Source: JACDER01 sp036394915 (lineage in GTDB: Bacteria > Actinomycetota > Thermoleophilia > Gaiellales > Gaiellaceae). Taken from it: a stretch of DNA of 5,870 nucleotides. Below, piece by piece: positions 1 to 5,182 of this stretch. Positions within the stretch are counted from its first letter, which is position 1. The number at the start of each line of letters is the position of its first letter. The notes below the pieces were generated by a model. It did no database searches. It was given only the letters and a program-made list of their open reading frames with translations, and was not told the DNA's origin. A program made the position numbers and the translations under genes. The stretch is taken from positions 1 to 5,870 of the forward strand of contig DASWEE010000107.1 of the NCBI GenBank assembly GCA_036394915.1. The letters are read 5' to 3'.

Positions 1-1
1 C

Positions 2-139
2 GCTCTCCGGACGCGGTACGCAGAGATGTTGATGACGAAGGCTGAGGAGCAGGACCAGATGGACGACAACTTGCTCAACCGGATCGAAGCTCTGCTCGGC
101 TACGGGGAGGAGCCCACAACGACAACGAGTTCAGACTGA
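2..139 (+). CDS. C-terminal end of an unrecognised protein (5' truncated by window edge)
   Basis: Reading frame 2 is open from the first base to a TGA at 137-139 and gives 45 residues, so only the tail of the protein is visible. It is hydrophilic, with an acidic/Gln-rich helical stretch (KAEEQDQMDDN, then LLNRIEALLGYGEE) and a Thr/Ser-rich end (TTTTSSD). The heptad-like spacing of Leu/Ile suggests a short amphipathic or coiled-coil helix at the C-terminus. Three bases after the stop comes a perfect hairpin, and then a tRNA-like gene on the same strand. I do not recognise the family. An internal ATG at 26-28 exists, but nothing marks it as a start, so continuation to the left is assumed. It could also be a chance open frame. 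Confidence 0.45.
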   Translation, partial: ALRTRYAEMLMTKAEEQDQMDDNLLNRIEALLGYGEEPTTTTSSD

Positions 140-141
140 AC

Positions 142-169
142 GAAGGGCGAGGTAGCAGCCTCGCCCTTC
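142..169 (+). terminator. Perfect 11-bp hairpin after the truncated gene
   Basis: GAAGGGCGAGG (142-152) and its exact reverse complement CCTCGCCCTTC (159-169) flank a 6-base loop, TAGCAG. The hairpin begins 3 bases after the TGA of the truncated gene and ends 5 bases before the tRNA-like gene. No T-run follows, so it is either a U-tract-less terminator, as is common in GC-rich bacteria, or a processing stem in a transcript that continues into the tRNA-like gene. Placement supports a terminator; the missing T-run is the weak point. Confidence 0.55.
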
Positions 170-174
170 AACTT

Positions 175-259
175 GGAGCGGTCCCCCTAGCTGGTGCTAG
201 GGCTTCGGGTTAGACCGAAAGATGCCATGCGACATGCGGTTCGATTCCGCACCGCTCCG
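175..259 (+). tRNA. Class II tRNA-like gene, serine-type features, anticodon unclear
   Basis: A cloverleaf can be drawn directly. The acceptor arm GGAGCGG (175-181) pairs perfectly with CCGCTCC (252-258), followed by discriminator G259; no CCA is encoded. The T arm is TGCGG/CCGCA (235-239/247-251) around the classic TTCGATT loop (240-246). The D arm is CCCTAG/CTAGGG (185-190/197-202) around CTGGTG, which carries the invariant GG. The anticodon stem is TTCGG/CCGAA (204-208/215-219). The 15-base variable region (220-234) can form a short stem, making it class II. A GGAG acceptor end with G73 and a long variable arm resembles bacterial tRNA-Ser. Oddities: the anticodon loop is only 6 bases (GTTAGA), so the anticodon could be TAG (with T33 and A37) or AGA; the D stem can be 6 bp; and T182 can pair with A251, giving an 8+4 branch instead of 7+5. 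It may be an unusual functional tRNA, a mobile-element tRNA or a degenerate copy. Confidence 0.66.
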
Positions 260-314
260 CTCGAAGAGTAGCCGACTCGTCAAGAACGTACTATCGGGCG
301 CCGGAAAAGCGGCC

Positions 315-536
315 CTACGCCTTCTTCCGGCCGTTCTTCTTCATGAGAGCGTCGAACTCTTCCCAACCCAGTTCGTAGCCGCCCTTTTGGGCGTATCGGG
401 GGAACCAGTCAATCGCCCCCTTGCTGATCTTGACGCGCCCGAACGCCTTGTCGTCAGACGTAACGTAGAACTCCACGTCCTTTCCGGCAATCTCGATTTC
501 GTGTTCGATCTTCAACCCAACTCCGTGCTTTGGCAT
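315..536 (-). CDS. Small conserved-looking protein of unknown function (73 aa)
   Basis: The ATG start has a good Shine-Dalgarno sequence (GGGAGG at 546-541, 4 bases before the ATG) and the gene ends with TAG. The product is soluble, without signal peptide or membrane segment, and rich in Lys, Asp and Glu. Its N-terminal two thirds alternate as beta strands would (KIEHEIEIAGKDVEFYV, then GRVKISKGAIDWFPR). The end is an amphipathic helix (WEEFDALMKKN) with a basic tail (GRKKA). The pattern 'ISKGaIDWxPR...WEEFDxLM' looks like that of small single-domain bacterial proteins of unknown role, but I cannot name the family. It is flanked by the tRNA-like gene and by a strong hairpin and seems to be a single-gene unit. 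The protein-like composition and the ribosome site argue that it is real, and they reject the opposite-strand frame covering the same bases. Confidence 0.75.
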   Translation of the reverse strand: MPKHGVGLKIEHEIEIAGKDVEFYVTSDDKAFGRVKISKGAIDWFPRYAQKGGYELGWEEFDALMKKNGRKKA

Positions 537-540
537 CTGG

Positions 541-546
541 CCTCCC
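541..546 (-). promoter_or_regulatory. Ribosome binding site of the 73-aa protein
   Basis: On the minus strand this reads GGGAGG, preceded by four A and followed by CCAG and the ATG at 536-534. It is a clear Shine-Dalgarno match and fixes both the strand and the start of this small gene. Confidence 0.65.
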
Positions 547-616
547 TTTTCGGCAGCCAGAATAGTATACGTGTTGTCAAGGGATACTTCCCACCATTGG
601 TTCCCCTTTGAATGGA

Positions 617-643
617 GGAGCGTCCGGCTAGGCCGGACGCTCC
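617..643 (-). terminator. Perfect 12-bp hairpin downstream of the cupredoxin gene
   Basis: GGAGCGTCCGGC (617-628) and GCCGGACGCTCC (632-643) are exact reverse complements with a 3-base loop. The hairpin lies 19 bases beyond the TAG of the cupredoxin gene and upstream of the promoter region of the 73-aa gene, where it would end cupredoxin transcription. No T-run follows on either strand. I infer a U-tract-less terminator because of its strength and position. Confidence 0.65.
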
Positions 644-662
644 GGTCTCCTCGGCCTCGTCG

Positions 663-1337
663 CTATGAGGCCTTGAACTTGCCCTTCATCTGCGTCGGGT
701 GCGCGTCGCAGCGGAAGCGGTAGGTCTTGCCCTTCTTGAACGTGACCTTCCACTGGGACTTGCCCGTGCCGCCGATGCTCGTCTTCTTGTTCACACCCGG
801 GCCCCTCAGGTGGAAATTGTGGGCGGGTGACTTGTCGGTCACGACGACCGTGTACTTCCCGGCCTTGACCTTCTTCGGGCTGATCGAGATCTTGAAGCCC
901 GGCCCGACGCTGCCGCTCAGCTTCTTGCCCTTTGCGGGCGGAGGAGGCGGCGGAGGCGGGGGCGGGGTGCCGGCGGTGAAGGCACCGTGCATCATCGTCG
1001 GGTGCGCGTCGCACTGGAAGATGTACTTGCCGTCGGTGAACGTGACCGTCCACGTGCCCGTCACAATCGTCGGGACGGGAGTCGCCTCCTCGACGCCGGG
1101 GCCGCTGATGTGGAAGTTGTGCTCTTCCGACTGGTCGTTGTAGTCGATCGAGTAGGTGCCCGGGTCGAGGTGCGTGACGATGTTGCCGCCCGAGTCCTTG
1201 AGCGAGATCGTGAAGCCGGGCCCCACGCTTGCGAACAGCTTCGGATTGTCGGCCGCGGAGCCCGCGGGCAGGAAGACGACGGCCGCAGCCGTGACGAAGA
1301 CCACGACGGCAAGCGGAAGCAGCAGACGTCGAAGCAC
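663..1337 (-). CDS. Exported tandem-cupredoxin (double type-1 copper) protein
   Basis: The 224-residue product starts with a basic n-region (LRRLL), a hydrophobic stretch to about residue 24 and a possible cleavage site near AGSA/AD, so it is exported or membrane-anchored. Two homologous domains follow, about 30-123 and 139-224, joined by ten consecutive prolines (125-134). Each begins with a VGPGF strand, carries HNFHxxGPGV, and ends with a copper loop: CDAHPTMMHG in the first, CDAHPTQMKG in the second. Likely copper ligands are H73, C109, H112, M116 and H173, C210, H213, M217, all intact, so both domains could bind copper and carry electrons. I chose the GTG at 1337 because GAGAGGGG lies at good distance upstream and the signal sequence then starts at once. 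An ATG at 1382 would add 15 non-signal-like residues and would leave the palindrome at 1360-1377 inside the coding region. Role: extracytoplasmic copper binding or electron transfer; the partner is unknown. The second domain is Lys-rich, the first acidic. Confidence 0.87.
   Translation of the reverse strand: MLRRLLLPLAVVVFVTAAAVVFLPAGSAADNPKLFASVGPGFTISLKDSGGNIVTHLDPGTYSIDYNDQSEEHNFHISGPGVEEATPVPTIVTGTWTVTFTDGKYIFQCDAHPTMMHGAFTAGTPPPPPPPPPPAKGKKLSGSVGPGFKISISPKKVKAGKYTVVVTDKSPAHNFHLRGPGVNKKTSIGGTGKSQWKVTFKKGKTYRFRCDAHPTQMKGKFKAS
936..965 (-). repeat. Run of ten proline codons linking the two cupredoxin domains
   Basis: All ten codons are CCN (a mix of CCG, CCC and CCT), so the run is kept at protein level by mixed codons rather than being a simple trinucleotide repeat. 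Such runs normally stall ribosomes unless elongation factor EF-P is present (established knowledge). As a linker it would be a stiff, extended spacer keeping the two copper domains apart. Confidence 0.85.
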
Positions 1338-1343
1338 TAGTGA

Positions 1344-1350
1344 CCCCTCT
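1344..1350 (-). promoter_or_regulatory. Shine-Dalgarno site that decides the cupredoxin start
   Basis: The minus strand reads AGAGGGG here, followed by TCACTA and the GTG at 1337-1335, a spacing of 6 bases. No comparable site precedes the upstream ATG at 1382. This is the main reason for preferring the shorter protein. Confidence 0.6.
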
Positions 1351-1359
1351 CTCGTGTGG

Positions 1360-1377
1360 TTTCCGTGTGCACGGAAA
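1360..1377. promoter_or_regulatory. 18-bp palindrome in the divergent control region
   Basis: TTTCCGTG (1360-1367) and CACGGAAA (1370-1377) are perfect inverted repeats separated by TG. The dyad lies between the cupredoxin start and a candidate cupredoxin -10 element, so it would be at the very 5' end of that mRNA, and about 40 bases upstream of the candidate -10 of the divergent gene. It could be an operator for a dimeric regulator or an mRNA 5' stem-loop. It does not match the CRP consensus. Confidence 0.45.
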
Positions 1378-1386
1378 GACATACGC

Positions 1387-1392
1387 AGTTTA
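1387..1392 (-). promoter_or_regulatory. Candidate -10 element for the cupredoxin gene
   Basis: On the minus strand the bases read TAAACT, five of six matches to TATAAT's strong positions being T1, A2 and T6 plus neighbours A. No good -35 is seen 16-18 bases further upstream. Transcription would start near 1380, giving a leader of about 43 bases that contains the palindrome and the Shine-Dalgarno site. Weak evidence, based on one hexamer. Confidence 0.28.
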
Positions 1393-1414
1393 GTCCCGGT
1401 CGGTTTTGATCTTT

Positions 1415-1420
1415 TAGACT
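1415..1420 (+). promoter_or_regulatory. Candidate -10 element giving a leaderless mRNA for the cNMP-binding gene
   Basis: TAGACT fits the TANNNT pattern and lies exactly 6 bases before the GTG start at 1427, so the transcript would begin at the start codon itself. There is no Shine-Dalgarno sequence between it and the GTG, which fits leaderless translation, common in actinobacteria. No convincing -35 is visible. Confidence 0.45.
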
Positions 1421-1426
1421 CGGCCT

Positions 1427-1843
1427 GTGCGTCTCGGCAAGGACAAGAAGGTCGAGCTGATCCGGCACGTTCCGCTCTTCTCCCACTGCTCGAAGAAGGA
1501 GCTTGCGGAGGTGGCGTCGCTCGCGGACGAGGTCGATCTGCCGCCGGGCAAGGAGATCATCCGCCAGGGAGAGCGCGGGCGGGAGTTCTTCGTCCTGCTG
1601 GAAGGAAGCGCGGACGTGATCCGGGACGGCCGCAAGATCGCGACGTTGTCGGATGGTGATTTCGCGGGAGAGATGGCGCTCGTCTCGCGGCAGCCGCGGA
1701 ACGCGACCGTCAAGACCACGACTCCCGTGCGGTCGCTCGTAGTCACCGACCAGGCGTTCCGGAGCCTGATGAAGCGCTCGGACGAGATTCACCTCAAGGT
1801 GCTCGAGGCACTCGCCGAGCGGATCGAGCCCACCGGGGTCTAG
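1427..1843 (+). CDS. Stand-alone cyclic-nucleotide-binding domain protein (138 aa)
   Basis: Nearly the whole protein is one CRP-type cNMP-binding fold. A helical start, LIRHVPLFSHCSKKELAEVA (11-30), leads into the beta-roll: PPGKEIIRQGERGREFFVLLEG (39-60), DVIRDGRKIATL, and the phosphate-binding cassette GDFAGEMAL (77-85) with PRNATV (90-95). E82 and R91 are the positions that hold ribose and cyclic phosphate in CRP, and both are present, so ligand binding is plausible. The C-helix ends near residue 134. There is no helix-turn-helix, kinase, channel or other output domain, so it is not a transcription factor by itself; it may act on a partner protein. The start is GTG with no ribosome site and a -10-like hexamer 6 bases upstream. 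Its stop overlaps the pheT stop on the other strand. Confidence 0.86.
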   Translation: MRLGKDKKVELIRHVPLFSHCSKKELAEVASLADEVDLPPGKEIIRQGERGREFFVLLEGSADVIRDGRKIATLSDGDFAGEMALVSRQPRNATVKTTTPVRSLVVTDQAFRSLMKRSDEIHLKVLEALAERIEPTGV

Positions 1844-4116
1844 CCGCTCCTGAGCTCGGCCCCGAAGCGCTCGGCGAGGGCGGTGGCGATCCGCTCCCGC
1901 AACAGAGCTGCATCCGCGTCCGAGAGCGTCCGCTCCGGGGACTGGAACGAGACGGCGAGCGCGATCGACTTCTTTCCCTCCCCCACCTGCGGCCCGCGGT
2001 AGACGTCGAAGACACGCAGCTCGCGAAGCTCCGGGCCCGCGGCCTCGCGCGCCGCGTCCATGAGGTCGCCGGCCGACACGTTCTCGGGGACGATGAAGGC
2101 GAGGTCCTGGTGGACGGCCGGGTACGTGACCACGTCCTCGTAAGCGATCCGCTCCGGAACGTCCCCGAAGAGCACGCCGAGATCGAGCTCGAACGCGCTC
2201 CACATCCCCTCGAGCAGCGCCGGATGCAGCTCGCCGAGCCAGCCCGCCTCGATCACCGCGGCGCGTCCGGGGTGGAGGAAGTCCTCCTGCGTGCGGGTGA
2301 AACGGGGCTCGACGTGGAGAGTGGCGCACAGGCTCTCGACGACGCCCTTGATGCGCGAGAAGTCGCCTTGCGCGATCGCCCCCAAGTGCCAGGGCTCCTC
2401 GGGTCCGGGCAGGTAGACGCGCGCGATCTCGAAGAGCGCGATGTTCTCGTTCCCGGCGTCGACGTTGTGGCGGGCCGCCTCGACGAGGCTCGGGCCGAGT
2501 CGGGTCCGTAGCTCGGCCAGGTCGGCCGTGAGCGGAGCGGGCAGGCGGAACGCATCCGGCGCGGACCTTTCGGGGACGAGGCTCGGCGTGTACACCTCGG
2601 AGAAGCCCGAGCCGATCAGGACGTCCTCGACGAGCCGGCGCAGACGCTGCTCGGTGGTCAGGGCACCGAACATCTCCCGGCGGGACGGAAGCGTGTACGG
2701 AACGCGATCGAGCACGGAGCGCGCGACCTCCTCGACCAGGTCGATCTCGCGCGTGACGTCACGGGCCCGCCAGGTCGGGACCGCGACCTGCCAGTCGTCC
2801 CCGACCTCGAACCCGAGCCGCTCGAGCGTCCCTCGTTGCTCCTGCGGCCGCACTTCGAGACCGTTCAGGGCATCCGCGCGCTCGGGCCGTAGGCGAACGA
2901 CCGGTCGCGACGGAAGCTCGTCGTGCATGTCCGTCTCCCCCGTCCAGCGCGCGCCCGCATGCTCGACCAGAAGTTCGGTCGCGTAGACGGCGGCGGGTCC
3001 GGCGAGATGCGGATCGACACCTTTCTCCCAACGGCTCGAGGCCTCGCTGCGCAGCCCGAGCCGTTCGGAGGTCTTGAGGATGCCGAAGGGCTCGAAGTTG
3101 GCCGACTCGAGCAACACGTCGGTCGTCGCCTCCTCGACCTCGCTGTTGGCCGACCCCATCACGCCGGCGATCGCGACCGCCTCCTCGGCATCCGCGATCA
3201 CGAGATCCCACGGATCGAGCTCTCGTACCAAGCCATCGAGCGTGCGGATCTCTTCGCCTTTGCCAGCCCGGCGGACGACGATCCTCCGCTCTCTTAGCTT
3301 GCTCTGGTCGAAGGCGTGCAGCGGGTTTCCGAGTGCGAGCATGACGTAGTTCGTGATGTCGACCACGTTCGAGATCGGCCTCATTCCAGCTGCCGTCAGT
3401 CGCCCCTTCAGCCATACAGGCGACGGAGCAACGTGCACGTCCCTGAATGTCCGGCCGACGTAGCGCGGACACCGTTCCAGGTCCTCGATCCGAACGTCCA
3501 CGGGCTCGTCCCCACGCACAGGATCGCTACCGGGTGGTGGCGCGAGCTCGAGCTCCCACATCGCGGCCACTTCGCGCGCGAGCCCGTAGACCGAGAGCAG
3601 ATCGGGCCGGTTCGGCGTCGTCTCGAGCTCGAGCACGACATCGTGGAGCGGGAGCACGTCCGCCAAGGGCGTGCCGGGCTCCCCGCCCTCGAGGACGAGG
3701 ATGCCCGTGTGGTCGGAGCCGAGCTCGAGCTCACGCTCGGACAGGATCATTCCCTCCGAGACCTCGCCGCGGAGCTTCGCCCGCTCGAGCTTCTGGCCAC
3801 CGGGCAGCACAGCGCCGGGGAGTGCGACGGCGACTGTCGCGCCCGTCCCGAAGTTCCACGCCCCGCAGACGATCTGTCGCGGCTCCCCCTCCCCGACGTC
3901 CACCCGGCAGAGCTGCAAGCGGTCGGCATTCGGATGCTTGCCGGCCTCGAGGACTCGGCCTACGCGATAAAGGTCGAGGTTCCCATCGGTCTCGGGAACA
4001 CCGCGCGCGATCACCTGTCCGACCTGAGTCGTCGAGATCGTCAGCCTCTCGACAAGCTCGCCGAGAGGCATCTCGAGCGGGACGTAGTCTCGGAGCCACG
4101 AGAGTGGGACCAGCAT
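1840..4116 (-). CDS. pheT: Phenylalanyl-tRNA synthetase beta subunit
   Basis: The product is the beta subunit of the cytoplasmic (alpha-beta)2 enzyme that charges tRNA-Phe; it binds tRNA and edits Tyr-tRNA-Phe. At 758 aa it is slightly shorter than E. coli PheT (about 795). Order: N-terminal MLVPLSWLRDYV; OB-fold tRNA-binding domain about 42-150 (GRVLEAGKHPNADRLQLCRV at 53-72); B3/B4 editing region about 205-385 with NVVDITNYVM (250-259), GNPLHAFD (263-270) and RSEASSRWEKGVDP (356-369); B5 about 405-475; inactive synthetase-like core about 485-655; and C-terminal FDX-ACB anticodon-binding domain 665-757 (FDVYRG, GEGKKS, FQSPERTL). The segment 468-477, where many PheTs read 'GYdxIP', reads VLDRVPYTLP. 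The ATG at 4116 overlaps the pheS stop as TGATG, with GAGG 8 bases upstream, so translation is probably coupled. The frame stays open 62 codons further upstream, but only by overlapping pheS. Confidence 0.97.
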   Translation of the reverse strand: MLVPLSWLRDYVPLEMPLGELVERLTISTTQVGQVIARGVPETDGNLDLYRVGRVLEAGKHPNADRLQLCRVDVGEGEPRQIVCGAWNFGTGATVAVALPGAVLPGGQKLERAKLRGEVSEGMILSERELELGSDHTGILVLEGGEPGTPLADVLPLHDVVLELETTPNRPDLLSVYGLAREVAAMWELELAPPPGSDPVRGDEPVDVRIEDLERCPRYVGRTFRDVHVAPSPVWLKGRLTAAGMRPISNVVDITNYVMLALGNPLHAFDQSKLRERRIVVRRAGKGEEIRTLDGLVRELDPWDLVIADAEEAVAIAGVMGSANSEVEEATTDVLLESANFEPFGILKTSERLGLRSEASSRWEKGVDPHLAGPAAVYATELLVEHAGARWTGETDMHDELPSRPVVRLRPERADALNGLEVRPQEQRGTLERLGFEVGDDWQVAVPTWRARDVTREIDLVEEVARSVLDRVPYTLPSRREMFGALTTEQRLRRLVEDVLIGSGFSEVYTPSLVPERSAPDAFRLPAPLTADLAELRTRLGPSLVEAARHNVDAGNENIALFEIARVYLPGPEEPWHLGAIAQGDFSRIKGVVESLCATLHVEPRFTRTQEDFLHPGRAAVIEAGWLGELHPALLEGMWSAFELDLGVLFGDVPERIAYEDVVTYPAVHQDLAFIVPENVSAGDLMDAAREAAGPELRELRVFDVYRGPQVGEGKKSIALAVSFQSPERTLSDADAALLRERIATALAERFGAELRSG

Positions 4117-5147
4117 CAGAACTGCCTCGTAACGCGCAGGTCTCCGCTCCAGAGCTCGCGGATGTCGGGAACGTTGTGGCGGATCTGGGCGATCCGCTCC
4201 AGCCCCCAGCCGAAGGCGAACCCCGACACTTGCTCGGGGCCGTAGCCCACGAACTCGAGCACGTTCGGGTCGACCATGCCGGCGCCGCCGACCTCGATCC
4301 AACCTTCGTACTTGCAGACCCGGCAGCCGCGCTTGTCGCAGACGAAGCAGGACACGTCGGCCTCCACCGAGGGCTCCGTGAACGGAAAGAAGCTCGTGCG
4401 AATCCGAGCCTCGACGTCCTCGCCGAACAGCCGCCGAAGCAGGAGGCGGAGCGTCCCCTTCAGGTCAGCGAGCGTAATTCCGCGATCGACCGCGAGGCCC
4501 TCGACTTGGTGGAAGATCGGGTAGTGCGTCGGGTCGATCGTGTCGCGCCGATAGACGCGGCCGAGCGAGACCATGTAGACGGGCGGGTCGCGCTTCTCCA
4601 TTGCGTGGATCTGGGCCGGCGAAGTCTCGGTGCGGAGGACGAGCTTGTCGCTCAGGTACAGGGTGTGGAGCGGCGAGCGCGTCACATGCGTGGGCGGCAT
4701 ATTGAGCGCGTCGAACAGGTAGCGCGGCGTCTCGATCTCGCGCCCGTCGACGACTTCGTAGCCGAGCCCAAGGAAAATGTCCTCGACCTCGCGGCGGATC
4801 TGAGTGATGAGGTGAAGGTGGCCGCGAGAGACGGGCGTTCCGGGAAGCGTGACGTCGACGGCGCCTTCCGCCAGCCTGCGGTCTAGCTCGACGCGCTCGA
4901 GCGCGGTTCGCCGCTGCTCGACGGCCTGCTCGAGTCGCTCGCGGACGGCATTCAGGCTCATGCCCGTCTCCCGGTCGCGGACGTCGCGGAGCGCCTGCTT
5001 GAGCTCGCTCTTCCTGCCCAGGTAACGGATGCGCGCGGCATCCAGCTCGTCGAGCGTCTCGGCGGACGAAATCGCGCTCAAAGCCTCGGTCTCGAGCGCC
5101 TTCGCGTGCACAGCGGCGACTGTAACGGATGGTCGTTTCTTCATCAT
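4116..5147 (-). CDS. pheS: Phenylalanyl-tRNA synthetase alpha subunit
   Basis: This is the catalytic alpha subunit (343 aa, typical length), which activates Phe with ATP and transfers it to tRNA-Phe. An N-terminal coiled-coil tRNA-binding arm spans about 15-95 (with RYLGRKSELKQAL). The class II core follows: motif 1 GHLHLITQIRREVEDIFLGLGYEV (109-132); motif 2 LRTETSPAQI (171-180) to RVYRRDTIDPTHYPIFHQVEG (197-217); Phe-pocket FFPFTEPSVEAD (253-264); motif 3 GFAFGWGLERIAQIR (309-323). A311 corresponds by motif to the E. coli Ala that sets pocket size. C267, C270, C275 and C278 form CX2CX4CX2C, a probable zinc knuckle found in some bacterial PheS. The first ATG (5147) sits directly on the AGGGGG ribosome site, so the second ATG (5144), 4 bases away, may be the true start. 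First gene of the pheST operon, preceded by a putative Phe-sensing leader. Confidence 0.97.
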   Translation of the reverse strand: MMKKRPSVTVAAVHAKALETEALSAISSAETLDELDAARIRYLGRKSELKQALRDVRDRETGMSLNAVRERLEQAVEQRRTALERVELDRRLAEGAVDVTLPGTPVSRGHLHLITQIRREVEDIFLGLGYEVVDGREIETPRYLFDALNMPPTHVTRSPLHTLYLSDKLVLRTETSPAQIHAMEKRDPPVYMVSLGRVYRRDTIDPTHYPIFHQVEGLAVDRGITLADLKGTLRLLLRRLFGEDVEARIRTSFFPFTEPSVEADVSCFVCDKRGCRVCKYEGWIEVGGAGMVDPNVLEFVGYGPEQVSGFAFGWGLERIAQIRHNVPDIRELWSGDLRVTRQF

Positions 5148-5156
5148 TCCCCCTTT
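5148..5156 (-). promoter_or_regulatory. pheS ribosome binding site, able to pair with leader segments
   Basis: The minus strand reads AAAGGGGGA directly before ATGATG. Spacing favours the second ATG. The site can form nine consecutive pairs (two of them G-U) with UUCCUCUUU at 5268-5260 in the leader and eight with the second copy of that pyrimidine segment at 5208-5200. The pairing is seen on paper; its use in vivo is inferred. Confidence 0.5.
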
Positions 5157-5182
5157 GCAGAGACAGGCCTTCGAATGGCTCA

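Noticed and set aside
564..580. TTGACA and TATACT hexamers on the minus strand before the 73-aa gene
   Set aside because: Both match promoter consensus, but they are only 5 bases apart, so they cannot act as one -35/-10 pair. TATACT alone could be a -10, with only GGGAAG at the -35 distance, so no promoter was called.
222..611. 129-aa open frame on the plus strand
   Set aside because: It starts inside the tRNA-like gene and runs antisense to the 73-aa gene, which has a proper ribosome site and more protein-like sequence.
1338..1382. Fifteen extra N-terminal residues of the cupredoxin from an ATG at 1382
   Set aside because: No ribosome site before it, the extra residues (His/Arg/Gly) do not suit the front of a signal peptide, and GTG 1337 has a good Shine-Dalgarno sequence.
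4117..4302. 62-residue N-terminal extension of PheT
   Set aside because: Arg-rich, overlaps pheS in another frame and precedes the family's usual start MLVPLSWL; the ATG at 4116 in TGATG with GAGG upstream fits better.
3447..4886. 479-aa open frame on the plus strand opposite pheS and pheT
   Set aside because: Arg/Ala/Pro-rich composition without domains, lying entirely antisense to two strongly recognised genes; expected as a by-product of high-GC codon usage.
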